DNA from: Thunnus maccoyii | Lineage: Eukaryota; Chordata; Actinopteri; Scombriformes; Scombridae | Length of the DNA: 64,000 bases | Assembly (NCBI RefSeq): GCF_910596095.1 | Contig: NC_056551.1 | Coordinates: forward strand, 15,827,501 to 15,891,500 | Reading direction: 5' to 3' | In this document: piece after piece, positions 50,901 through 62,835 of the stretch | How positions within the stretch are numbered: the first letter of the stretch is position 1 | How the letters are laid out: each line of letters opens with the position of its first letter | Program-made: the position numbers and the translations under genes | Notes under the pieces: generated by a model | What the model was told of the DNA's origin: nothing | Databases searched by the model: none | What the model saw: only the letters and a program-made list of their open reading frames with translations

Positions 50901-52604
50901 TTAAGATTCAAAGTAATGAAAAGCATAACTTCTCTGCGCCGTCTTGCAAAGCCTGCTTGTTCTAATATTAAAAGTATTAAGGTTATTTGTCACAAAATTG
51001 TCAGATAAACAGTAGGGATTCTCCAATAACCTGGTTCCAGTCCTGCCAAAAGACAAAATAAAGACAAAAACCACATAGATTTTGTATAGAAATCTCCTTT
51101 GACATTGCACTGTAACTGTGAATATAAACATCCCCGCATGACTCCAGGCTTCAGAGAGGCTATTAAACTGTGACTATAAAGTGTGAACATCCCACTGATG
51201 AATAAAAATTACCATCACTTCTCAGTCCTCTAATAGCGCAGGATAAGGGACCAATTTAAATCAAAAACGTTTTCCTAATCTCTTTAAATTTTTTTTCCTC
51301 CTGTGACCACAAGAGGATCTTCCCCTTCGTCCTGGCCATGGTGGGGAACGGCAGCATCAGTTATGACCACGAGCGGGACGGACGGCCCACAGAGCTCGGT
51401 GGCTGCAACGCCATGGTTCGCAACCTCAAACATGACACCTTCCTCTTCATCCGATACATCCGCCGAAGACTCACGGTGAGAGAATCCCCATCTTAGCACA
51501 TGCAGACACTTCCTCATGTTCTCAACTGTCCAACCTGTTATTAGTCTACACTGGGCGGGGTGACTTTGAACGGGTAATATTGATTTAAACATACGTGCTC
51601 TTTTACAGCAACGCCCTGTTTGTGGTTACACTGAAAAATCAAATACCAATAATCTAACAAGAACAGACACAAACAGAACAGAATAATATAAATATCTTGA
51701 TTTTTAGGCGGAACTGTAGATTATTTTACAACACTGGTGTGCAGTTTCTCTAAAGCAGCAAATGTAAAACCTAAGATGGCAATTTTTCAACAACTAGGTG
51801 ATGATAGACATCGACGGGCAGCACGAGTGGAGGGACTGCCTCGACATACCCGGGGTGCGGCTGCCCCAAGGCTTTTATTTCGGAGCTACTGCGATCACCG
51901 GAGACCTCTCAGGTGAACAGCTTCCACTTGCAGATGCAGATGTGATTAATATCAAAGACAATTTAACAGGAACACATTTTATGATACACTATACTGTACT
52001 ATGAGTGATGGGATCCTACATGAACAGTTTTGGTTATTCCACATGAGAGATTTCCGGTTTTCTCACCGGTTTGAAGTGGGCGGGGCTTAGCTGGGTACAG
52101 GTGATGTAACATACTTCCACGCACCTAGAAGGATTTAGGTTGTGTACTCACTGTCAATCAAATCTGATCAATCCACACCCACACAGTCATGATGAAGCAC
52201 GTTACCAGAATTTTGAGTGTCAGACTCTTAATAATGCCTAAAACTGCTGTATAAAGACAAACTTATATACTCGTATGCAGTACTGCACAAAAGTTTTAGG
52301 CACTAAAAGTTAAGTGAGGATGCTTTCAAAAGTAATGCCATGAATAGTTTTTATTTGGCAATTAATTTCATACAAAGTTCAGTAAACAGACAAAACTAAA
52401 TGAAATCAATATTTGGTGGGGACCACACCATCTGTTGCAGGACTCCTTGTTCTTCTTGTCCATGAAAATAGTTCTTTATGACTCTGGTTGTATGTTTGGG
52501 GTTGTTGACATGCTGCAGAATACATTTGGGACCAATCATACGCCTCCCTCATGGTTTTGCATAATGGATAAGCATCTAAACATGCCTAGAACTTTTGCAC
52601 AGTA

Positions 52605-52694
<90 letters not shown>

Positions 52695-53734
52695 ACACTG
52701 TACGCCTCAGACCTTTCTGGGGGCTTTCAAGGCTTAATCATGAATAAAAGCATGACCCGTGACTGCTTGATTCACTAACAAAGAACCCTATTTAAAACAA
52801 AACAGCCTTATAGTCAGACTGAATTGCTATTTATTTTAACTTTTACCATATGAACAGCTGAAACAAAGCAGCATGTGTGTAAGAACAAATTCAGTGTCCT
52901 CACAGTTGAACGGTTGGGGTCTTCATTAAACTACTATCCCAACCTTTTTAAATCTCAAATATAATTTTAACTGTATTATGTGGAGTTAAATTTTAGGTAA
53001 CTCAGCATGTTCCAGTAAATCATTAAGCTTTGCCTTATTTAACTAAAAAACCATGTGAGCTTTATTTGAATCAAAGCAGCTCTGTTTTAAGATTGAGATC
53101 CAAAAAAGTATCAATGACAACAACGTGGTCTGAGTGTCACACTAAAATGTTTATATTCCATCTCAAAATTAAATAAAACTCAAGATTGTCTAAAGTTTTA
53201 TTTTCACTCAGCCTTGCTTGACAGAACACATGCTGTTTCTGCTCTTTATAGTGAATAAAATATTAAAGCCCTTACTGGATGATTGGAAAACCTTTGTGCA
53301 GCAAGTTGGTATTTTAGTTTATAAATACCCAGTTTATTCATGAAAATAACATATTTTACATTTCACTGAGAATACCAGTTCAGTCAGAGACACTTGAGTG
53401 AAGGAATTTACAATTTATAGTTGGTTACACAGTTAGATTTGGCAAAAATAGGGAGCTGTCTGCCTAAACTAACGCAATCCCTTTGTTTTTCACTATGAAC
53501 ATTTCTACTGGAAATGTGAAACCTTCTAATTGATGCATCATGTGTTGTTTTTTTTTCTTAATTTCTTTCCTTAATCATATTTTCCAAATCTGAATTTATA
53601 GATAACCATGATATAATTTCCCTGAAACTCTACCAACTGACGGTGTTGCGGAGTAAAAAGGAAGAGCAAGAGGAGGAGGAGGAAGAGGAAATAACCATAC
53701 CCAGCGTAGATAACTTTGACCTACTCAGATGTAA

Positions 53735-53789
<55 letters not shown>

Positions 53790-54009
53790 ATTGTGGAATT
53801 CCATGAATTCACTCCTGTCAGATGATTGATCACCTTTCATCTCTCACTCCCTGTCCTCTCTTCAAGTGGGTCAGGTTGAAGAAGGGATGAGTGGCATCGC
53901 TATTTTCTTCACCGTGCTCTTCTCCATGCTGGGTTGCATCTTCCTCATCGTCATCGGCCTGGTGGTCTACAGCCACTGGAACGAGAGCCGACGCAAGCGC
54001 TTCTACTGA
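47998..54009 (+). CDS. lman2l: lman2l (VIPL), ER L-type lectin of glycoprotein transport
   Basis: Exons: 47998-48199, 48518-48636, 50085-50202, 50296-50378, 50519-50551, 51314-51475, 51798-51912, 53602-53730 and 53867-54009. All junctions are GT/AG and in phase: 1,104 bases, 367 residues. A hydrophobic leader follows Met26. The L-type lectin domain covers about 45-280 with D133 ([10 protein letters not shown]), N168 (DTYPNEE) and H204 (SYDHERDG) at the expected Ca/mannose positions, GDLS near 274-277, likely disulfide C216-C253 and an N-glycosylation site N197-G-S. A Glu-rich stalk (about 295-305), membrane segment 331-355 and tail ending RRKRFY follow. VIPL rather than VIP36 is indicated by [27 protein letters not shown], the 11-codon optional exon and the RKR tail motif, which retains VIPL in the ER. 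VIPL regulates ERGIC-53 and exports glycoproteins. The gene is intact. Confidence 0.97.
48755..49108. mobile_element. TTAA-bounded MITE, single copy in lman2l intron 2
   Basis: It begins 'cttagagtcccccgccagtc' and ends GAGGGGATCTTTAA (TTAA at 49105-49108). Its interior shares 'gatgcatgcgcagagtttga', 'tgcacatacactgagaat' and 'aggagacatcttgtgtcca' with the paired copies at 45.5-46.3 kb. The left terminus has drifted. Confidence 0.65.
49841..50069. repeat. AT-rich dispersed repeat, hAT-like family, copy 7
   Basis: It contains 'gaggtgacatcttcaaattg' and 'aaggcagcaaatcctcacat' and ends 'gattaatcgatttgtttcag'. It stops about 15 bases before lman2l exon 3, so its end supplies part of the sequence around the branch and pyrimidine region of that acceptor. 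Confidence 0.65.
50519..50551 (+). CDS. lman2l: lman2l 11-codon optional exon
   Basis: Thirty-three bases encoding [11 protein letters not shown] between acceptor GGAGACAG and donor GTAACC. Both ends are phase 0, so inclusion or skipping keeps frame and gives 367 or 356 residues. Mammalian LMAN2L has a longer isoform with a very similar 11-residue insert at the same place between the EEK..E and the ERVFP-type exon. The insert is basic and lies in a surface loop of the lectin domain. Confidence 0.85.
52278..52608. mobile_element. Small Tc1/mariner-type MITE in lman2l intron 7
   Basis: Left end CAGTACTGCACAAAAGTTTT and, read on the minus strand, right end CAGTACTGTGCAAAAGTTCT form inverted repeats of over 20 bases. 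The right end abuts TA that expands into the long AT repeat at 52608-52690. The 331-base interior has no intact gene, though 'ctgcaggactccttgttc' to 'cataatggataagcat' may be transposase relic. Confidence 0.6.
52608..52690. repeat. (AT)n microsatellite
   Basis: About 41 uninterrupted AT units in lman2l intron 7, starting exactly at the TA next to the MITE end. Confidence 0.97.
53737..53787. repeat. (CA)n microsatellite beside a splice donor
   Basis: About 25 CA units starting six bases after the lman2l exon 8 donor (53731), inside a 136-base intron. CA-rich RNA is bound by hnRNP L, which can regulate nearby splice sites. Confidence 0.97.
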
Positions 54010-55450
54010 GGAAGAGGGAGGGAGAGAGGAAAAACAAAACAAGGAGACAGTGATTGTGATAACTGCCTGCAGTCCACGGACCCAACTGCACTGAGACGAA
54101 AGTGAGATCCCGCTGTCGGCCAGTAGAGCGCAGCAGGGTGTTTTTATCCTGCCGACAAAACACTTTTGACAGCAGAGTATCACCTGCCACAAGAAGCCAT
54201 TCTCCAACTTTTGCCATTGGTTCGTTATGAAGCTGTAGGAGGACTTTAATTTTACACATCCTCTGTCCTCAGATCCTGCCTGATACACACCAACTGGGCC
54301 TTACCATCTCCACCTCTGTGCTTGTTACACGGCAGACATGCAGTATATTACATGACTTCTTCTGAGCAGCTACATTTTCTTTTTTTTATTACCTTTCGCT
54401 GCATTTGACTTTCCACTAATTTTCAGTGCACTGATATTGATTTTATGACTTTGAGAAATATATATAAGTATCTGATGATGTGTTCCTACTCATGCTTCGT
54501 TAACCAAACGTCACTGAAAACCCCACCGTACCCAATCATTTAGAGTCTGTGTATGTATATAATATACATATTGTGTATATATAGTATTCTGCATATTCTT
54601 ATCCTGTAGTTGCTGTACTATGCATGGTTTGTTGAGGGTTTGTTTTTATTTTTTAAATCATGGAGGCTACCACCGTTCTTTGTTTACATCCTCTGTCTCA
54701 TTGATGCATGTGCTGGTGGCAAAGATTTGTATGTTTCGGAGGAATATTTAATTTCCTTTAAATAGAATTTTTATGTATATATTTGAGAAAAATTTGAGAA
54801 AATGTATCAAATTTCTTGATCGGTACAGAGCAAATTCTTTTAAATGTATTTAAAAATAGATATATTTAATGTCAGAATAGGAGCTTTGCACTGAAAGGCA
54901 GCGTGGGGACGATTAAAGAGGATTTAAACTTATTTATTACAGCTGTATTCCCCATCGCTGATACTTTTTATCTGCATATTTAATACAAAAATGACTGAAA
55001 AATGTGTTTCTTTTGTGTTATATGTAAAAACATCACGTCTTGTTTTTGTGTTGAACTTGCGGTTTTGCAGTGGTTTGAACAAACCTGCTGATTTGGCCTC
55101 AGGCTGCCTCTTTTCAATCTAAGCGTTAAATCGGTGGCTGACCAGCTGTTGTTGATTCAGCCTCGTCTTCTTCTACATGCTCTGGATATGGTTCCACGCC
55201 TTTGTCATCATCATTGATCTTTTGCGGTGCATTGTTTTTGATGTGTGTGAGGACTTCCTCATTTCCTGTAGCCACTTTGACAACCGTCCTACCTTATTTA
55301 TATTTGTTTTATTATTTGTTTCCTTTTGTTTCTTGATTTGTATGAAAACTGTGTGCCTCATGTATCCATTCACTGACTCTCATCTACATTTTCTAATTCT
55401 TTGTTCTGAACTATTTGCATTGCCTCATTAAAGACCGAACAAGAACACTG
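54010..55450 (+). other. lman2l: lman2l 3' UTR
   Basis: It runs from the TGA at 54007-54009 to a probable ATTAAA signal at 55427-55432, about 1.4 kb. AT-rich, with several 'tatatataag' and 'tgtatatatagt' stretches between 54460 and 54600. No other AATAAA on the plus strand was seen before it. Confidence 0.65.
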
Positions 55451-56480
55451 ACCTTGTTTTGACCTCTGAGGGATTGTAGAGTTACTGTGGTTGATCTACA
55501 TTTATCTTACGTTCTTTCTATCTAGAAGACAGATAACTTCCAGAGATGCATATAGTGCACTATAGACCTCATTTAAACTTGCACTGTGTGCAGGCAACAA
55601 CAAGTTGTGTTAATCAAATTTTTTTCATTATGTAACATCCCGTCAATAATTAAGGCTAACTGCCTGTGGCTCTGTCACATGCTAGGGTGGGGCTCCACTC
55701 TCACTCCCGGGGCCGAGATCTGTTTCTTTTTGAACACTTCAAAGAACAAGCTGTTACCTTAACGACACGCAAGGATCCAGCAAGAGGAAACTTGTGGTCA
55801 AAGGATAGGTTCACAAAAAAAGTTGGGTCTTAAAACAACAGTCAGGTGTCCATATGAACGCTGAAAGAGATTTTCCTCGCTGTGATTGTTCTTCCTGTTT
55901 ATACTGGCTATTAAAAGATGTGCTTTCAATGTAAGTGATGCGAGCCAAAATCCACAGTGTGTCCACACAGTCATTTTGTACAAAAATGCATTTAAGTTTG
56001 TCTGAAGCTTATATGAGGCTTCCGCAGTCTGAGTTAGTCATTATCAAGTGGATATCTGACACATTTACAGTCTTTTTAGCATCAAATTCCCTCTTTGTTT
56101 CCCTGTTGAGCTGCAGTGGAAGTATAGTAACAAAAGGATGAACTGTAGCACTAAAAAGACTAACACTGAAAGATATTTACTTGATTTGACTCATTTGGAG
56201 GCTGAAGCTTCATATTAGCCTCAGATAAACTTTTAAATATACTTTTGCACAGAATGAGGCTTGTAGATTTTGGCTCCTATCACTTACATTGTTAGTGCTT
56301 TATGAAGGGATCTTCTAATGATCAATATGAACAGGAGGATTGATTATGGAAAGAAAAACCTACTTCAATGTTCATTTGGGCTCCTGACTATTGTTTTAAA
56401 ACTAACTTGGAAAAATTGTGAATCCGTCCTTTAAACGGATGAAAGCAAACAAATAAGTCAAGAAATGACACAAGGCAGTC
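55451..56480. other. Gap between convergent lman2l and WBP1-like transcripts
   Basis: About 1 kb of AT-rich sequence between the two presumed 3' ends. I see no gene and no recognisable repeat. Confidence 0.5.
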
Positions 56481-57348
56481 AGTTGAGTGCCAATGTTTGT
56501 TTTATTAAAAAAATAAAATACAAATGATGACCCAAACAGTACACAGCAGACTTCTTACTAAACCCAAAGCATTTCTATCTATCATTCAGTGCTTTTTTTT
56601 TCCTCTTTTTTTCCACTTTACTCATTTTGGCTTGTTTAAAGATAGAAAAACAATGTACAAAGAGTCTAGTTTGTGTTTGTAGATGCCTGCTTCCTTCTCA
56701 AGCTGGGGTGTCTCTCATTTTGGCAAAAATGAAAAAAAAAAAACAAAAAAAAAACAAAACCCACATAGCTCAACCATGGCGCCTCCATCTGTTTGGTATT
56801 ATCAATGGTTGAGAACAAAAAAAAGCATAGTTTCCAGTTTCTTGACAGAAACAATCACACTGATAACCGAGATATTGTTTCAGAGTGTTGAGGGGTCCCA
56901 CAAAGCATTCCTGTATTACCCCGACGTCCCCTGGTCTAACGTAAGCTGACTGTGTCCCGTGTTGAGGTCTTTCATATGTATAATATACAAATTTCGAAAC
57001 GTATTGTGTTTATAATAACTGAAGATTAAAGGCAACAGTTAAATATTCAGTCAGTGAAAAGTCTTCAAGGTGGAAAAAGAAGAAAGCTCTTGTTTAAAAA
57101 AAAAAAAAAGAACAAAAACAGAGAAACCGGACACATTGAATTAGTGCAACAAAATTGAGGGATGGAAAAAGTGGTGAACAGACCAAAGATACCAAAAAAA
57201 AGAAATCATCCAACAAACACAATATATTCAACTTTCTCCTTCGACAGCTTAATAATGCGGTTTATACATAAGTCATGAGTATAAAGAGTTAGTGGTTGAG
57301 GAGGCAGGCAAACTGTATTTCTACTGGAAAAAGCCAAAGGAGGGGAGG

Positions 57349-57377
<29 letters not shown>
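57349..57377. repeat. Poly(A) run
   Basis: Twenty-nine A on the plus strand, i.e. a long U run if transcribed from the minus strand. Confidence 0.95.
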
Positions 57378-57379
<2 letters not shown>

Positions 57380-57907
57380 ATATATAAACCAGAATGGCTT
57401 TTTAACTCAAGCCCCTCAGCCGACACTGAAGCATACATACTCACCACATCGTTGTAGTAGCGTTACAAGTACTTTTTTTTTTTTTTTACTTTTTTTTCTT
57501 TTATACAAGTTTCTTAAACAAATACATATACATAGACCAACCAGAAGAAGAGATTACAGTACAGTGCAGTGCCACAAGTACTGAGAGTTATATTGCTAGT
57601 ACTGGTGCCCACAGACGCATGACAGAGAGAGTGAGAAAGGGGGTCGCAGCATATAACAGTAGGTTTATGTTTTTGCATAGCCTAGTTGAGTAAAGTACAA
57701 TACGCTACAGAGATGCGTGATGCAGAAACAACATCAGGCGACAACAGGGGGTGGAGGGGGTGGAGGGTTGGGGGGGTGGGAGAACAATAATCGTGGAACA
57801 ACCGCTTTGGCTTTATGAGACTGGTGGGTCATTTAAAATTCTAGCACTGCTTGTTAAAAGATAACCCTGAGAGTGGGAAACCAAACCGGCCATCGACATG
57901 GCTACCG

Positions 57908-57931
57908 CACACACACACACACACACACACA
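57908..57931. repeat. (CA)n microsatellite
   Basis: About 12 CA units, followed by an imperfect ATAC/ACGC tail to about 57957. Confidence 0.95.
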
Positions 57932-59913
57932 TACACATACACGCACATACACACAAACGTTGAAGACAGTGATGGATCCTTGTAGCGTGGAGATGGCAGC
58001 GACTTTGGTTAGAATATATTCTGTCAACTGCATGGGTGGATGTGTCCTGTGCCCCCCCCCTCCCTCCCCGCCCCCTGCTGAGAAAAAACAAACAGCTGCG
58101 GCGTGTCTGTTACCAAGACGGAGCTTGATGGAGCGTGGGGTCACAGTTCACGAAAAAAAAACAAAAAAAAAAAAACAGTCGCCACAACACATGCAGTAAC
58201 AATCGTTCTTATTGGGCAGGAGTGGGAGTGGAAGTGGGAGTGGGAGGGATGTCGCATCACGCACCTCCGTTGAGGTTGACAAAAAACAAAAAAAGGCAAA
58301 GTTTAAGCCTATAAAACAAACATACACGGTCATATACAATCAGCTATTATTAAATATGAGCGGCCACCGCAACATTAAAAGTACATCCGAATCCAAACAG
58401 CTAGTGGATCTCAGCAACTGTGGCTTCGAATAAACAGCACAGAGCAGACAAATCACTCAATGCACGGATGAATGGATGTTTGTCCACAATTGATGACTGA
58501 TATAGCCCTTAATCTCGGTAAACATGCGAAAAAACCAGGGAGGCATAGTAGTTGTTTGGCAATGGGAAAACTATGGACCTCCAGTTCGCTCATGCACAAA
58601 AGAATCCCTTCCCTTGTTCCTCAAACCCCCTCTCCCCTGTTATTATGTCTACATTTGTATACACATAAGCAAAGTAATGCACATTAGCAAAAGATTACAA
58701 AGCAAATCTCTTACTGGAGTTCATTTTTGTCCTCCAAAAACATAAAACAGGATGAATCACAACAAAAAACCATAGAACTACAAAAAAAATCTCTCTTTTT
58801 TTTTTTTTATCCTTTACTCATTTTCCTCATGCTTTCAAGTCAGTTAGTAACTAATTGTAACCAGATCTGTGGAACAAAAACAGAATGAGCACAACCTGAA
58901 AATTTGGTCTTGACTAATTCTATCAGTGCCACAACTAACTAGACACACACACAGTATTTTAAACACTACCCTCAACACCTCGGTCACAAAACCAAAAGTA
59001 AAAGTCTATAAGAACACATGACAGTTTAAATCTTGCAGGGTTTAAAAAAAAAATGTTTTTATAAACCCACATCCCCTTTTCTCAAAAAAGGCCAGCGCGC
59101 TTTCTCGGAAAACAAGCTCCCTCCTCTGCTCTGACGCCATCATGCTTGGAACAAAACAAATCAATTACTAATCAGGAGAAATACAGAACAAAAACCCACT
59201 TGACTACAGCTACTCTAATAAGGCAGTAGCACATCTGTTTCTGCATACAGATGCTATTTTTTTTTGTTTATTTTTTTTATTGTGCAGCTCCATAATCAAG
59301 ACATTTGCTCTCTAGAGACTTGGCAAGGCAGCTTGAGGTGTGTTGGTCAAAAGATGTCTTAAATTACTTCTGCTTATCGGTGTGCAGTCATGCTCACAGT
59401 GTACCGGCTCTTCAGAAAAAGGTCATTGTCATCATGTTAGTATGGCTTCATATCTAAGCACCTGCTCAAACCACTGCTGTCTTTCACAACTGCTGCAAAA
59501 CGTTTTCTGACAGCATGTTTGAATTCTATCTTCCAATTGAAGCCATAAGCCTCTGTACATTGTTTTGTTTCACTCTATATTGATATATCTGGTGCGCTGG
59601 GCCTCTCGTATTGTTTTTTTCCTACGCTTTGGCCACAACAGTGCGCACAGTCCCTCCGATGGTAGAACACAGAAACAAACACAACCACAGCCGGTACGGG
59701 CTCGGGGCTGCTGCCATTTTGGAGGAAAGAGGAAACACTTTCATGGGCCACTGAGTTCCTTTCAGGGAGGTGAAACGGTACTAAAATTAAACACATTTAT
59801 GTGCGGAACCCAGTGTCATCATGTCTTTAAGAGGCCAGGAATTTCCTAAAGGTGTCCTTGTCAGGGTTCAATCAGTGCTGGAAATAGAGACATACCAGGC
59901 TATATTTAACACC

Positions 59914-59916
<3 letters not shown>

Positions 59917-59972
<56 letters not shown>
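59917..59972. repeat. (AT)n microsatellite
   Basis: About 28 AT units ending in GTATGTACG. Confidence 0.97.
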
Positions 59973-59979
<7 letters not shown>

Positions 59980-62290
59980 CGACAAGCATGAAATTTTAGC
60001 GTTTACTCTCTACTTGGACTGCTGGAAATGTGATAACTGGAAGTTTAAATGATATTTAGGGCATTTTTACCTTTAATGAGTTCATCTAGAACAATGAATA
60101 ATGCACCATGGAGTTTAAACATCGTGACAATGCAGTGTTTTGTGAGCTTGTGTGCTTGTGTGAAGCAGGATGGCTGACCTCAGTCTTTACACTGTGCCCA
60201 TTTGTGACACAAATATCAGAGCAGACAAAAAAAAAAAAAACTTTTTCCAAATAAAGTTCTCAATGAAACATTTACTGACTTATCAGTTACTGCCTCAAGT
60301 CAGAAGACTTTTTTTTTTTATCTTCCAACAATTATGTTTTGCGGTGGTTTTCCTATTTGACAACACCCTGTTCTACCACTATGCTTTGAATACATACAGT
60401 ATATCGGGCAGGCAACATGCGACGTAGAGGAGCATGCAGTTAATCACAATAGATTCTGCAGCTGTGCCAACACTGACTAGACTGCAGCGCATAGCCTGCA
60501 TCCACCTCAACTTGCTAACACACCCGCTCTCTGCTGCCAGTGGAAAATACCACAACAAATCCATCACATTGCCGAGAGCTACGGGGGCCACGGGGAGTCG
60601 AGACAGCGCCAGCTAACTAGCTACCAGCACTGCATAACGGAATATCATGGCTCATACAGTCATAACAACACGATCAAACTAGATCCAGGGCATATACACT
60701 TAACATATTTCTTTACTCTGCCATCTGTCAACGTAGTTGTGCAGCCACTGTAATCCATTGTCATTTTAATAAACAGATGGGCAAAGCAAGCAGCACAACT
60801 GCTACTTTACTCAAATATAAACACAGAAATTCATGCCTCATGCAAAATACCAGTGATTTTAATTGTTAATCCACCTCAGTGCTGAGTAAGTATTTCAACC
60901 AGATGCTACACAGCACTTTAAAAAGATACACAAACAAGACTCAACCCTTCCCCTACTGCACTATAACATCCACTCACTAGTTCACACTCTAGCAGCCCCT
61001 GTCAGGAGCTTTGTTGCAACTAACGGTGACATCTGTGGCCTTTACTGACGCACAGCTGGTTATGAAATGAAAAAAAAAAAAGAAAAAAGAAGCAAGTACA
61101 TCCTTCGTTTCGTTTTCAACATCTAAACTATAATCGGAGCGAAATGCTGCTGCTGACGCAACGCAGGAAATAAAACACGCTAACATAGGGCCACCACAAG
61201 GCTTTTCATTGATAACAAGATTTGGTGGCATAGCCCTATCAATTTAATGCAAAGTGGGGAGATCAAGTGCACACAATCAATTTATTCATGAAAAGCTGGT
61301 CACTCCTCACCTACAGTCATGCTAACTGGTGACCACAGAGTTGTGGAGACCATAATATGGATATCATGAAGGGAAACAAGGGCTGGTGGGGGGGGGGGTA
61401 GTAGATGAAATTTAATACCCGAAGATTAAACAAACTCCTTCCTGTATCTCCTTCCTCTGCTATGTGTGGGTGTTTAGTCTCTCCCCTACTTTAGATGTGA
61501 AAAAAAATCCCACCGACTTCACACCAGAGAACACCAGACGCTGGTTGCCATGACCTCAGAGCCGTGCCATCACCGTGCAGCTGTGTCCTAGATTTCACAG
61601 CACACACACACACAAACACACACACACACAAACTCTCACGCTCACACACAGCTTTGAGAAAAAGGAAATGTGTGCTCTTGTTGAATTCTCCAGTATCTTC
61701 CTAAATCTTTCAAGAGGTTTGTTTTTTTTGACTCCTCTGCTTAAGTCGTAGTGGGGATAGACTGGGGAAATGTTGCTGACCGTGTTGGTATGTCTCTAGC
61801 TGACCATCCCACAAGAGGTAAAATGTCAGATGGAGGGATGGCCGGAAATGTTCTGACCAAAGGAGAGTGGCGAGACAGAAACAGAAACATGACAGCAGAG
61901 AGCAGGAGCATGGGAGACATTCAGTTCTGGTTTCAGTCACAATGAATTGCTGCCTTCTCGCAACACAGTGACGCTCGCTCACTTAACAGCAGCAAAAAAA
62001 AAAAAAAAAACATACCAAATGGAGCATCAAAATGTGTTTGCTGGTTTCCCCACTAAGCAAAAGCAAAGCAAAAAAAAAGGAGTTTCTCCACACAATGTAT
62101 TATTTGTCTTTCCTAATTAGGAGCCATGAAGGATTAGTTATCATCATCATCTTAACAACATGCCTATGTGTTAGTTCAGAGAATTAAAGCACAGACAGTC
62201 CCTGTGGTGATGATGATGGCAACAGCTATCTCATATCACCCAGTGTGAAGCAGAAAGCCGCACCGGTTAGCTGGTTAGTTGTGTTGTGGA

Positions 62291-62835
62291 TCACACCATG
62301 TGGTCTCCAGTGCTGGTGCTGGCGGTCTGGTTGGGCAGCTCAGAGGTGTGCTCCTTCTGTCTGAAGATCTGCTGCTGGTGCCCGGAGCAGCAGTCCCCTC
62401 CGGCGACCTTGCACATCCGGTGCTCTTCGTCGCTTTCCTCTTCAAGCCCCGAGCCCTCGTCCACGTCCAGCTGGCAAACACACACCTCAATCCCTGAGTC
62501 GCCGGTCACGTGCCGACGCCGAGTGACGAGCTCCTCGTCCTCCTCCGCCGCCGCCATCAACGGAGCCTCCGCGTTCTCCTCCGCGTTCTCCTCTGCCAGA
62601 CACTGTGCTTGGATCGGCATGGATACTGCTTCCTGGTCCGATGGTGAGTTTGAGGCCTCCGCCCTCGGTTCCACCTCAGGCAGGGGCTGTAGCACCGAGG
62701 CGATGTCAGGCTGGCTCACTTGTGGAGGGAGTGCCGGAGTCGCCTCAGGAGGGTTTTCAGAGTAAGGGGGAGGTGGTGTCGGGGGGTGACCGACCACCTC
62801 TTCATAGTCAGGAAGCTTGCAGTCGTTCCAAAACC
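62291..62835 (-). CDS. WBP1/WBP1L-family protein, last coding exon
   Basis: Minus-strand terminal exon with an acceptor at 62836-62837 (GACTTTTAG) and TGA at 62291-62293, in total 180 codons after two leading bases. The start is FWNDCKLPDYEEVVGHPPTP followed by PPPYSE, containing a PPxY motif that binds WW domains. Further on come an acidic, Glu/Ala-rich middle and RRRHVTGDSGIEVCVC. The pair 'PxYEEVVxxPPTPPPPYS' and 'TGDSGIEVCVC' is the mark of WBP1 and WBP1L (OPAL1), single-pass proteins that recruit NEDD4-type ligases through PPxY. The tail ESDEEHRMCKVAGGDCCSG is unlike either human protein. The N-terminal Cys-rich and membrane exons lie beyond the right edge, so which paralogue it is cannot be settled. 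Confidence 0.85.

Larger units (their letters stand above)
56481..62290 (-). other. Possible long 3' UTR of the WBP1-like gene
   Basis: Follows the stop codon at 62291-62293. Minus-strand AATAAA signals occur at several places, including 56501-56506 and near 61279, so the UTR could be 1 to 5.8 kb. The interval has many A runs (T runs in the transcript), CA and AT microsatellites, but none of the dispersed elements common elsewhere in the window. That argues for transcribed UTR more than for open intergenic space. No exon of another gene was recognised. Confidence 0.4.

Noticed and set aside
47998..54009. Assignment of the lectin to lman2 (VIP36)
   Set aside because: The 11-codon optional exon, [18 protein letters not shown] and RRKRFY tail fit LMAN2L.
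62286..62765. Plus-strand frame of 159 codons over the WBP1-like exon
   Set aside because: Antisense shadow of the minus-strand exon, which has clear family motifs.
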